64,000 nt of DNA from Pseudomonadota bacterium (GTDB lineage Bacteria; Myxococcota_A; Polyangia; Polyangiales; Polyangiaceae). Shown piece after piece: positions 44,383 to 52,588 of the stretch. Under the pieces are notes generated by a model. It was not told where the DNA came from. It saw only the letters and a list, made by a program, of their open reading frames with translations, and made no database searches. Position 1 is the first letter of the stretch; each line of letters begins with the position of its first letter. The DNA is taken from positions 1 to 64,000 of the forward strand of contig JAEZYZ010000062.1 in assembly GCA_023418705.1 (NCBI GenBank), read 5' to 3'. The translations under genes and the position numbers were made by a program.

Positions 44383-45801
44383 TCAGTACGCGTTGCTGCG
44401 AACTTTGCGCCCGAACACGGTCAAGAAAATGATGCGCAGATCCAGTCCGAGGTCCCAGTTCTGGATGTAGTAGAGGTCGTGCTCGAGGCGCTTCTCCATC
44501 TTGTCGAGCGTCTCGGTCTCTCCGCGCCAGCCGTTCACCTGCGCCCAGCCGGTGATGCCCGGCTTGACCTTGTGGCGCAGCATGTAGCGGTAGATCTGGG
44601 AGCGGTAGAGCTCGTTGTGGGCGACGGCGTGCGGCCGCGGACCGACGATCGACATCTGCCCTGCCAGCACGTTGAAGAACTGCGGCAGCTCATCGAGCGA
44701 GGTGCGCCGCAAGAACGCGCCGAGCGGGGTGATGCGGCTGTCGCCCTTCTTGGCCTGACGTACCGTGTCGCCGTCTTCGCAGACGGTCATGGTACGAAAC
44801 TTCAGCACGGGGATTTCTTTGCCGTTCAGGCCGTAGCGCCGCTGAACGAAAAATACCGGCCCCGGCGACGTGAGCTTGATCAGGATGGCGATGACGACCA
44901 TCGGCAGGCTGATCAGCAGCAGGATCAACGTCCCGAGCACGATGTCTTCCAGCCGCTTCACCCACCCGCCGAGACCATGAAACGGGGTGTGTTGGATCGC
45001 GACCACGGGAACGTCCCCGAGGCTCGACCATTGCGCTTGCAACAGATCGAACACGAAAAAATCGCCCACGACGAAGACCGACGCGGTCGTGTCCGACAGG
45101 CGCTGCAACAGGTCGTTGATCCGAGACTCGGCGCGCAGGGGCAGCGCGATGTAGACGTAGTCGACCGGGTTGTCCTTCATGTGGACGAGCAGCTCGTCGA
45201 ACCCACCTTTGAACTCGGCGTATTGCTCGCTCATCTTGTGGCGGCGCGACTCGATACGATCGTCGTAGAACCCGACTACCTGCATACCGACAGCGGGATC
45301 GGCCATGTGCTCGCAAAGGCGCTCGGCCGCGCGGGTCATGCCCAGGATGGCGACGGTGCGCGAGTTGCGGCCGCGCCGGCGCAGCTCCTGCAGAAAGAAG
45401 CGGACCGCCAGCCGCCAGACGGCCAGCAAGTTGGGGGTCAGCAGGAACCAGCCCACGGTGATGACGCGTGAGAAGTTCTCCGTTTGTTTGGTCGCGAACC
45501 CCAGAAACAGCAAGACTGGAATGACGCAGACCCACGTCAGGACCACCTGGGTCAGCTCACTGACCACCGGATCTCCCCGCCAGGCGCGGTAGAGGCCGTT
45601 CAACTCGGACGCCAGGTAGAAGGCGATCACGGCCACGCAGCTGGCGACCGTGTCCTCGAGCCGCCAGCCCTGGTCGTATCCCCAAACCAGGGCGTACAGG
45701 CCGACGACGATGAAAATGGCGTCTGTGATGCGCTGCCCCATCGTGATGAGGGGCGCGTAGGTTTTCAGGAAGCCGTCTTTGATGCCGCGCTGCTCAGTCA
45801 T
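44383..45801 (-). CDS. Undecaprenyl-phosphate sugar phosphotransferase (WcaJ/WbaP-like priming enzyme)
   Basis: A 472-residue polyprenyl glycosylphosphotransferase that transfers a sugar-1-phosphate (glucose or galactose in relatives) to undecaprenyl phosphate and so starts repeat-unit synthesis. Four membrane segments lie in the first 120 residues, followed by a Rossmann-like central region (NSRTVAILGMTRAAERLCEH). The catalytic bacterial-sugar-transferase domain follows, with a re-entrant helix, SPGPVFFVQRRYGLNGKEIP, KFRTM, TSLDELPQFFNVL, SIVGPRP and KPGITGWAQVNGWRG. ATG at 45801 is preferred over TTG at 45816. It heads the unit that continues with the PKS and the FT-NRPS, which is a striking arrangement. 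Confidence 0.92.
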   Translation of the reverse strand: MTEQRGIKDGFLKTYAPLITMGQRITDAIFIVVGLYALVWGYDQGWRLEDTVASCVAVIAFYLASELNGLYRAWRGDPVVSELTQVVLTWVCVIPVLLFLGFATKQTENFSRVITVGWFLLTPNLLAVWRLAVRFFLQELRRRGRNSRTVAILGMTRAAERLCEHMADPAVGMQVVGFYDDRIESRRHKMSEQYAEFKGGFDELLVHMKDNPVDYVYIALPLRAESRINDLLQRLSDTTASVFVVGDFFVFDLLQAQWSSLGDVPVVAIQHTPFHGLGGWVKRLEDIVLGTLILLLISLPMVVIAILIKLTSPGPVFFVQRRYGLNGKEIPVLKFRTMTVCEDGDTVRQAKKGDSRITPLGAFLRRTSLDELPQFFNVLAGQMSIVGPRPHAVAHNELYRSQIYRYMLRHKVKPGITGWAQVNGWRGETETLDKMEKRLEHDLYYIQNWDLGLDLRIIFLTVFGRKVRSNAY

Positions 45802-46250
45802 CTGACACTCGTGCAACTTCGACCAAAGCGCGAGAAGTCGCTCACTCTTATCTACCGAAATCGGGGTCTGGGGTAAATAGTGGACTCACACCGGCACCTC
45901 GGGATTGTCTCGGATTCAGCTCCTTTTTGTTTCCCCGGTCTCGTGTCGACCTGGGGTCGGCCGGTCTCCGCCGGCCTAGTTCAAGCCGCGGCTTGGGCTT
46001 TGTTCTTCCTTTTTTCGCGCCGCAGCGCGGCCTAGCTAAATGCGCCCGGGCGCTCGGCGCCCGCGAAGAAACGACCTCCGAGCGGATCGTTCACGATGGG
46101 ACCGCGGCCTTGCCGTGTCGAGTTCGGGGTGGACCCCACCCCAATCCCGCGCCCAAGCCCAACCCAACCCCAAGCCCCCCCTTTCAAAGCGAGGAGCGCG
46201 GCGATTTCACCCACTTTGTAAGTGCGAGGGCAGGGACGGCGCGACGAGAT
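45802..46250. other. Intergenic region with GC hairpins, upstream of the priming transferase
   Basis: A 449-bp gap between two minus-strand genes that should hold the promoter of the priming-transferase/PKS/NRPS unit and the end of the PhzF-like gene. A perfect hairpin CGGGCGC-TCG-GCGCCCG lies at 46047-46063 and GGCCGG/CCGGCC palindromes lie near 45958-45976. Pyrimidine tracts follow on the plus strand. The overlapping open frames look non-coding. Confidence 0.4.
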
Positions 46251-47162
46251 TCAGACGTGCACGACCCCTTCGCCCACGACACGGCACTGGCCCCCGACGC
46301 GCAGCTCGGTCAGAGCACCATTGGCGTGCGCCAGGCTCACGTGCAGGATGCTCGGGCGGCCAAGCTCCGTTCCTTGCTCGATCGCGAGGCTCGCCGCCGG
46401 GGGGAGGTCTAGCAGGCCATGCCTGACGGCATAGCCCACGACCGGGCCGCAGGCGGATTCGGACGCGGGCTCCTCGTCCTCGGTGTCCTCCGGGGAGAAC
46501 ACACGGATTTTTAGCCGGGTGTCCTTGCGGCTCGTTTGTACGGAGAAGGCGAGCAGGTTCGGTGCTTCGAAGCGCTGCAGCGTCCGCTCCCAGATGCTGC
46601 GCCGAAAGGCAATGCTCTCCAAGGTCTGGCGGTTCTTGAGCGCGACGATCAGGTACGGAACACCCGAGGAGACGGCTTGTAGCGGTGCGTCATCCAGGAA
46701 GTGCTCACGCCGCAGCGAGAGCATCGCGGCCACGGCTTCGGGTTCCGGGTATTGCCTGCCGAAGACGGGCAAGTCCTGTTTGACGGTCAGCAAGGGGGCG
46801 AACACGGCCACGGAAACCGGGCCGTCCCGCTCTTCGAGCACGATGCGCCGCTGCGCGGCGGGCGGACGGCTCCCCTTCTGCTGCAGGTCGAGGGCGAAGA
46901 CGGTCGCGATGGTCGGCAAGCCCGCCCGTGGCAGCTCGCGCGTCGGAGTGAACACCCGGATTTTGGCGTGCGCCTGCGGATCCGAAGACGGAAAAACGAA
47001 GCTGCACTGAGGCAAGCTGAGCTCCCGGGCGATGGCGGCCATCTGTTCATCCGCCAGCCCGGTGGCGTCGGTGAAAACCGCAACGCGCTTGCCGGCGAAT
47101 GGGCGTTCGGCAAACACGTTGACCAGCTTGTACCCGTAGCTGAGCATGAGACCCGAGTCCAT
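46251..47162 (-). CDS. PhzF-family protein with altered active site
   Basis: A 303-residue protein with the two-domain fold of PhzF isomerases and epimerases (VNVFAERPFAGKRVAVF near the N-terminus, GPVVGYAVRHGL in the second half). The residues known to matter in PhzF are changed: the catalytic Glu of NLSE-type motifs is Gln52 (LSLPQCSFV), the His of ELPFAGHP is Leu82 (ELPRAGLPT), and the EDPATGSA motif reads DEEPASESA, with Glu231 in place of Asp. It may bind a ligand without catalysing the proton shift, or have a different chemistry. There is no clear operon partner; it lies between the pseudokinase and the priming-transferase unit. Confidence 0.85.
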   Translation of the reverse strand: MDSGLMLSYGYKLVNVFAERPFAGKRVAVFTDATGLADEQMAAIARELSLPQCSFVFPSSDPQAHAKIRVFTPTRELPRAGLPTIATVFALDLQQKGSRPPAAQRRIVLEERDGPVSVAVFAPLLTVKQDLPVFGRQYPEPEAVAAMLSLRREHFLDDAPLQAVSSGVPYLIVALKNRQTLESIAFRRSIWERTLQRFEAPNLLAFSVQTSRKDTRLKIRVFSPEDTEDEEPASESACGPVVGYAVRHGLLDLPPAASLAIEQGTELGRPSILHVSLAHANGALTELRVGGQCRVVGEGVVHV

Positions 47163-47341
47163 TGTCTCAGCTACCTACGGGAACGTCTCGTAAAGGACAA
47201 GCCCGATCCGCGAAATCGGATCGGCGTCGCCGGCCGCGGGCCTTCGGGCCTTCAGGCCTTCTCCGATGGATCCAACCCGAGCGTGCCGCCCGCGCGGGTC
47301 TCGCGCCGGCTCGGGCTAGTCCCGAGCTGGTCCCAAGCTCG

Positions 47342-49477
47342 TCACCAGGGCCGCAAGAGCAAGATCAGCGCCAGCAGCGTCGCCACCGCGAGCATGGCGT
47401 AGATGATCCCTCGTCGCTTGACGCTTCGCGCGGTCTTCTGGCGGTCTTTCGCGCTCGCGAGCTCGTCCGAGACGCCAGCGCCGAGCGCGCCGCTCGCCGC
47501 CGCAGGCGGGCGCTCGGAGTCTCGGAGCGCCAGCGCCCTGAGCTGCAGGCTCTTCCCGACCGCCGCCAACACGCAGGCGGAAATTTCGGTGCGCGACGCC
47601 AACCAGCCCTCACGGCTGCCGATGCGCTCGAGCTCATCGGCGAACTGCTCCGCCGTTGGAAAGCGGTCCGCCGGGCTCAGCGCCAAGGCCTTCGCGCAGA
47701 GGGCGTCGAAGCAAGCGGGTGGACGGTTGCCGATTGAGCTCGGCGGAGGCAGTGGGCGGTGCAGCTGGTTGTGGAGCACGTCCACCACGGCTTCGCTGCC
47801 GCCGAACGGAGGGGTGCCCGTCAGCGCGGCGTACAAAACCGCTCCCATCGAGAACACGTCGGCGCGGGCGTCCAGAGGCAAACCGCGCAGCTGCTCGGGT
47901 GAGCGAAAGGCTGCCGCGAGCGTGCTCAGGTCATCGCCGGGGGCGTTGCGGGGGGCGAGGCCTGCCAGACGGCAGCCGCCGTCGGTTCCGATCAAGAGGG
48001 CGCGGGGAGTGATGTTGCCGTGGACCAGGGGCTGGTTGAGCCGGCTCCCCAAGGCGTGCAAGGCGTGAAGCCCGCGCAAGGCTTCGATGATCGGCGGCAG
48101 CAGCAAGGCGGGGGAGCTCCAGCGGGCAGCCAGGAGGTCGCCCAGCGTGCCGCCCTCGACGTAAGCCATCGCTAAATACGGATTTTCCAGCGGCCCCACG
48201 TCGAGGACGTCGACCAGATTCGGGTGCAGCCCGCTGGGCACCTGTCGAACTTGGCTCAGAAAAATCTCGAGCGGCTGCGGGCTGTCGGGCGACGCGAACA
48301 CCTTGATCGCGACCAGGGGGCGCACGCTCGTCGTCGCGCGCTGGCGCGCCAGGTAGACGGCCGACGCACCGGCGTTCTCCAGACACACTCCAAGCTCGTA
48401 CTTCTCTGGATTCTTCGGGGCGACGATCGTGTTGCGAGGGGGCGCGCTGGGCCGGGAGCCGTCGCTCGCCGGCTCTTCGAGCTGCGGAGAGAGGTTCCTC
48501 AGCACCGGCGTTGCCGCCTCGGCTGGAGCGTGGACGATCGCGGCAGTCTGTTCCGTTGGCTCCGAAATCCGGCGGAAAAAATCTGCCTCGGTGGCTGGAG
48601 CCTGCGAGGGGAGGCTGCCCTCGGGTTCCGGCCAGCCCCGAATCGTGTCGGGGGGGCGCCGGCGCTCCGCGGTGGGCGTCCTGGCGCCGTTCGAGCCGGA
48701 GATGCTGATCACCGGGGCGGCCGTCAGCTTCTCGAAGGTCGGTGTCGGGCTCTGGCCGATCGGGCTCTGGCCGGTCGGGCTCTCGACGGGAGAAAACCCG
48801 GTGAGGGTCCTTGGGTAGCGGGAGCGCTGCGGGGAGCGGTAGAACGAAACGGGTTGGAAGTCTTTGAGCGTCGTCGTGCGCTCCACCGGCGGCGGGCGCG
48901 CCGCCGCGCCGTTCGGGGCGGTGGCTTCGACGCCGTTCGCCTCGCCAAGCGAGCGGCCTCCGCCGCGTTCGAGCAGCCCCCGGACCAGCAGGTCTCCGAT
49001 GTCCCGGAGGGCGGCCACGGTGCCGACGTTGGTGGCGCCGAGCACCTGCCAGAGCGTGCGCTGTCCGTCGCAGGCCGCGAGCAGCGCTCGCTGCCTCTCC
49101 GACAGGCTCTGGGACGCAGGACCGCTCTTGCGGGCGAGGACCCCGTCGAGCGGCGGGCACGCCTTCAAGCGCTTCGTCCAGGGCTCGACCCGCGTGGCGT
49201 GCAGCGCGAACAGGCGCCGCGCCCGCTTCTTGAACGCGCCGCCGACGGCAGCGTCCGGTGGTGCGAGCTCGAAGCTGCCACGATTCAGCGCCAGCACGCG
49301 GTAGAGGGCCTTTTCTCCGCGGAACGTCCCGAAGGCGGCGTCGACGAGATCGCCGTGGCGCAGCGAGATGCTGGCGCGCATGCGGTCGCACTCGATCAAC
49401 ACTTCGGCGCTCAGGCTCGCCGCCTCGAGCGTCAGCAAAAGCTCCGCGAGGCCGCCGGGTGACAAGGTTTCGCGCAT
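47342..49477 (-). CDS. DUF4388-pseudokinase membrane protein
   Basis: A 711-residue protein. A PatA-like DUF4388 domain (about 1-95) and a winged-helix-like segment are followed by a Pro/Ser-rich linker (about 180-350) with short SPTGQSP/IGQSP repeats. A Hanks-type kinase fold (about 358-620) and a C-terminal membrane helix (about 690-709) follow. The kinase Lys392 (VAIKVF) and SPEQLRG are present, but HRD is HGN at 486-488 and the DFG segment is replaced by RLAGLA (503-508). Both catalytic Asp residues are therefore missing and phosphotransfer is unlikely. It probably acts as a scaffold or sensor. It is divergent from rfbB. Confidence 0.85.
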   Translation of the reverse strand: MRETLSPGGLAELLLTLEAASLSAEVLIECDRMRASISLRHGDLVDAAFGTFRGEKALYRVLALNRGSFELAPPDAAVGGAFKKRARRLFALHATRVEPWTKRLKACPPLDGVLARKSGPASQSLSERQRALLAACDGQRTLWQVLGATNVGTVAALRDIGDLLVRGLLERGGGRSLGEANGVEATAPNGAAARPPPVERTTTLKDFQPVSFYRSPQRSRYPRTLTGFSPVESPTGQSPIGQSPTPTFEKLTAAPVISISGSNGARTPTAERRRPPDTIRGWPEPEGSLPSQAPATEADFFRRISEPTEQTAAIVHAPAEAATPVLRNLSPQLEEPASDGSRPSAPPRNTIVAPKNPEKYELGVCLENAGASAVYLARQRATTSVRPLVAIKVFASPDSPQPLEIFLSQVRQVPSGLHPNLVDVLDVGPLENPYLAMAYVEGGTLGDLLAARWSSPALLLPPIIEALRGLHALHALGSRLNQPLVHGNITPRALLIGTDGGCRLAGLAPRNAPGDDLSTLAAAFRSPEQLRGLPLDARADVFSMGAVLYAALTGTPPFGGSEAVVDVLHNQLHRPLPPPSSIGNRPPACFDALCAKALALSPADRFPTAEQFADELERIGSREGWLASRTEISACVLAAVGKSLQLRALALRDSERPPAAASGALGAGVSDELASAKDRQKTARSVKRRGIIYAMLAVATLLALILLLRPW

Positions 49478-49619
49478 GGCTGGATGGTGAGGGTTTGGGG
49501 AACGATACCGATAGCACGGACGCGCGCCCGTTCAGCGGGCGATTTGCGTCGGCGCGAAGCTCCGCGCCCTTCCGAATCTCGTTGCCGCGCGAGCGCCTTC
49601 CGCTACCCTCCCGGGCGCC

Positions 49620-50690
49620 ATGCCCGCGCCAACGCTGCTCCTGCGCCAGCCGTCGTCGCTGCTGGTGACCGGCGGCTCCGGGTTCATCGGCTCTGCGTTC
49701 GTCCGTCGCTTGTTCACCGAGCTCGGCTTCACCGGCAAGCTCGTGAACCTCGACGCCCTGACGTATGCGGGCAACCCGGAGAACGTCGCGGGCGCCGTCC
49801 CCGAGGATCGCTATACGTTCGTCCAGGGGGACATCCGCGATCAAGAGCTCGTCGGACGCATTTGTGACGAACACGCGGTGGACGCCATCGTCAACTTCGC
49901 CGCAGAGAGCCACGTCGATCGCAGCATCCACGGTCCCGGCGTCTTCATCCAGACGAACGTGGTCGGGACGTTCTCACTCCTGGAGGTCGTGCGAGCGCGG
50001 CCGTCGATCCACTTCCACCACGTCTCCACCGACGAGGTGTATGGGTCGCTCGGGCCCGAAGGCCTCTTTCACGAGACGACGCCCTATTCGCCGAATTCGC
50101 CGTACTCGGCCTCCAAGGCCGCGTCCGATCACCTGGTGCGGGCCTACGCGCACACCTACGGCCTGAGCGTCACCCTCTCCAACTGCAGCAACAACTACGG
50201 GCCCTATCAGTTCCCCGAGAAGCTCATCCCGTTGATGCTGCTCAACATGTTGGAGGGCAAGCCCCTGCCGGTCTACGGCGACGGCTCCAACGTGCGCGAC
50301 TGGCTCTATGTCGACGACCACGTCGAGGCGCTGTGGATCGTGCTGCGTTCGGGCCGCTCCGGTGAGACGTACAACGTGGGCGGGGAGAGCGAGCGCACGA
50401 ACCTGGCGCTATTGCACGAGCTGATCGACGCGGTCGCCGACGTCGCGGGGCGTGACGCGGCACGCCTGCGTGAGCTCATCACCTTCGTCAAGGATCGCCC
50501 CGGGCACGACCAGCGCTACGCCATCGACTGCACCAAGATCAAACGCGAGCTCGGCTGGACGCAGCGCCATGACCTGGCCGCCGGGCTCCGGGACACCGTC
50601 CGCTGGTACCTCGAAAACCCGAGCTGGGTCGAGCGCGTGCGGTCCGGGGAGTACAGGAGCTGGATGGAGAAGAATTACACGACCCGTTGA
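49620..50690 (+). CDS. rfbB: dTDP-glucose 4,6-dehydratase
   Basis: A 356-residue extended SDR that converts dTDP-glucose to dTDP-4-keto-6-deoxyglucose, the second step to dTDP-L-rhamnose. It has the NAD-binding VTGGSGFIGSAF, NFAAESHVDRSI, HHVSTDEVYGSLG with Thr137-Asp138-Glu139 of the dehydratase, and Tyr162-x3-Lys166 (PYSASKAASD). NNYGPYQFPEKLIPL is diagnostic for RmlB. The other rhamnose genes (rfbA, rfbC, rfbD) lie 4 kb away on the other strand. The ATG at 49620 leaves an extra 12-residue N-terminus that may not be essential. Confidence 0.93.
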   Translation: MPAPTLLLRQPSSLLVTGGSGFIGSAFVRRLFTELGFTGKLVNLDALTYAGNPENVAGAVPEDRYTFVQGDIRDQELVGRICDEHAVDAIVNFAAESHVDRSIHGPGVFIQTNVVGTFSLLEVVRARPSIHFHHVSTDEVYGSLGPEGLFHETTPYSPNSPYSASKAASDHLVRAYAHTYGLSVTLSNCSNNYGPYQFPEKLIPLMLLNMLEGKPLPVYGDGSNVRDWLYVDDHVEALWIVLRSGRSGETYNVGGESERTNLALLHELIDAVADVAGRDAARLRELITFVKDRPGHDQRYAIDCTKIKRELGWTQRHDLAAGLRDTVRWYLENPSWVERVRSGEYRSWMEKNYTTR

Positions 50691-50729
50691 CCCCTTAGAC
50701 CTGTCACGAGTCACTTACTGGTCGAGCTC

Positions 50730-52121
50730 ATGTTTCATCGACTCTGGCAACGGCGGCGGTACGGCTGGATGCTGGTCGCCTTGGCAGTGCCGCTCTTTGC
50801 CATGGTCGCCCCGCCGATGGAGGGGCTGAGCCAGCCGGGTCAAATCGCGCTTGGGGTCTTCGCGATGGCCGCCATCCTGTGGGTGAGCGGGGCGCTGCCG
50901 CTCGCGGTGACCGGTCTGATGATCTTGGCCTCGCTGCCGTTCTTCGGCGCCCTGGATTCGCAGCGCGCCTACGCGCTGTTCGGCAACCCCGCCGTGTTCT
51001 TCATCCTCGGCGCGCTGGTGCTGGCGGCGGCGCTGATGACCACCGGGCTCAGCCGGCGCGTCTCGCTGTTCCTGCTCTGGCGCTTCGGGGGCTCGGCGCG
51101 GCAGCTCGCGCTCGGCATCCTGGTGTCCTGCGCGCTTTTGTCCTGGTTCATGCCGGAGCACGCCGTAGCGGCCATCGTGTTCCCGACCGTCGCCACCATC
51201 ACCCAGGCGTTGGAGCTGCAGCCGCGCAGCAGCCGGCTGGCGATCTTGCTGTACCTGTCGATGGCGTGGGGCTGCATCACCGGCGGCATCGCGACCTTGC
51301 TCGGCGGCGCGCGGGCGGCTCTGGCGATCGGCATCCTGACCGAGACGTCCGGACACTCGCTGTCTTTCACCGAGTACAGCTTGGCCGCAGCGCCCGTCTC
51401 CCTGGTGCTGACGCTGGTGGCCGGCGTGCTGCTCCAGCTCTGCTTCAAACCCGAGATCAAGGACGTGAGCGCGGCGCGCGAGCGGCTCCGCGAGCAGGTG
51501 CGCGAGGCCGGGCGCTGGAGCAAGAACGAGGTGCGGGCCGCGGTGATCGCCGCGCTGGCGATCACCTCGTGGATCTTGTTCGGGCATTCGGTTGGGCTGG
51601 CGACCCTCGCCTTGCTGTGCGCCTCGGCTCTGTTCGCCGTGAACGTGGTGACCTGGGCGGAGGTGGAGCAGAGCGTCAACTGGGGCGTGTTCTTGCTCTA
51701 CGGCGGGGCCATCGCGCTGGGGACCTCTCTGACCGAGACCGGGGCCACTCAATGGGTGGCCGACGCGGTGCCCTCGGTGCTGCCCGCCTCGCCCACGCTG
51801 GCGCTGGTGGCGTTCGGCGCGATCGCCTTCGTATTGACCGAGTTCATCAGCAATGCCGCGACCGTGGCGGTCCTGTTGCCGCTCGCCCTCTCGGTCAGCC
51901 CGGCGTACGGACTCGATCCGCGGCTGGTCACCGTGGCCATCGCGGTGCCGGCCGGGTTGGCGTTCACGCTGCCCGTCGGGACGCCCCCGAGCACCATCGC
52001 CTTCTCATCGGGCTACTACGACGTGCCGACCGTCCTGGTGCCCGGGCTGGTGATGACGCTGTGCTCCCTGGTCGTCTTTGCCATCGCCTGCAGTCTGCTG
52101 TGGCCTCTGCTACCATGGTGA
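50730..52121 (+). CDS. SLC13/DASS-family anion symporter
   Basis: A 463-residue inner-membrane protein with about eleven to twelve hydrophobic segments and the divalent-anion:Na+ symporter layout: LALGVF-like QIALGVFAMAAILWVSGALP, FFILGALVLAAALMTTGLSRR, and the conserved substrate-site regions FISNAATVAVLLPLA and PVGTPPSTIAFSSGYY. Substrates in the family are sulfate, phosphate or C4-dicarboxylates; the sequence does not decide. It is 39 bp after rfbB on the same strand and overlaps the next gene by seven bases. Confidence 0.87.
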   Translation: MFHRLWQRRRYGWMLVALAVPLFAMVAPPMEGLSQPGQIALGVFAMAAILWVSGALPLAVTGLMILASLPFFGALDSQRAYALFGNPAVFFILGALVLAAALMTTGLSRRVSLFLLWRFGGSARQLALGILVSCALLSWFMPEHAVAAIVFPTVATITQALELQPRSSRLAILLYLSMAWGCITGGIATLLGGARAALAIGILTETSGHSLSFTEYSLAAAPVSLVLTLVAGVLLQLCFKPEIKDVSAARERLREQVREAGRWSKNEVRAAVIAALAITSWILFGHSVGLATLALLCASALFAVNVVTWAEVEQSVNWGVFLLYGGAIALGTSLTETGATQWVADAVPSVLPASPTLALVAFGAIAFVLTEFISNAATVAVLLPLALSVSPAYGLDPRLVTVAIAVPAGLAFTLPVGTPPSTIAFSSGYYDVPTVLVPGLVMTLCSLVVFAIACSLLWPLLPW

Positions 52122-52564
52122 GGATGACGCCAGTGGTCGCTTCCCCGCCGGTGTTGGCCCTCTTCTCCGGCCTCGATCTCGAACCCGCGGTGTTCGAGCG
52201 CGGGGTCGCGGAAGCTCGCCAGCGCCAGGTCCCACTGGTGCTCCTGAACGTGCGCCACCAGCAGCAGGCGGAGCGCCTCGCCGAGGCGCTCACGTCCAAC
52301 TCGTTCATGGGTCGGGGCGCGGTCGAGCAGCTCAAGCGTCAGATCAAAGATCAGCGCAGCGAGCTGGTGCGCAAGACGCTCGAGACCATGGCCGCCGAGG
52401 CCCGCTCGCTCGGCTTGGACGTGGTGACGCGCTGGGAGAAAGGCGATCTCTCGGCGATCGTCGCGGCGCAGATCGCGGAGCTCAAGCCCGCGCTCGTCGT
52501 CACCGATTGCAAATATCCGGGCGCCTTGCCCAAAGACGTTCAGGTCATCTGCGTCGCCGCCTGA
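52115..52564 (+). CDS. Universal-stress-protein-like alpha/beta protein
   Basis: A 149-residue cytoplasmic protein with an alternating beta/alpha pattern. ALFSGLDLEPAVFERGVAEA is followed by VPLVLLNVRH, a long charged helix with LKRQIKDQRSELVRKTLETM, then GLDVVTRWEKGDLSAIVAAQ and KPALVVTDC. This resembles a Usp domain, but the ATP-binding Gly pattern G-2x-G-9x-G(S/T) is not seen. It starts within the stop of the SLC13 gene (ATG at 52115, or 52124), suggesting a role linked to the transporter, like Usp partners of other anion carriers. Function is unproven. Confidence 0.65.
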   Translation: MVRMTPVVASPPVLALFSGLDLEPAVFERGVAEARQRQVPLVLLNVRHQQQAERLAEALTSNSFMGRGAVEQLKRQIKDQRSELVRKTLETMAAEARSLGLDVVTRWEKGDLSAIVAAQIAELKPALVVTDCKYPGALPKDVQVICVAA

Positions 52565-52588
52565 CGGGCGACCGCGGCCCGACGCCGG

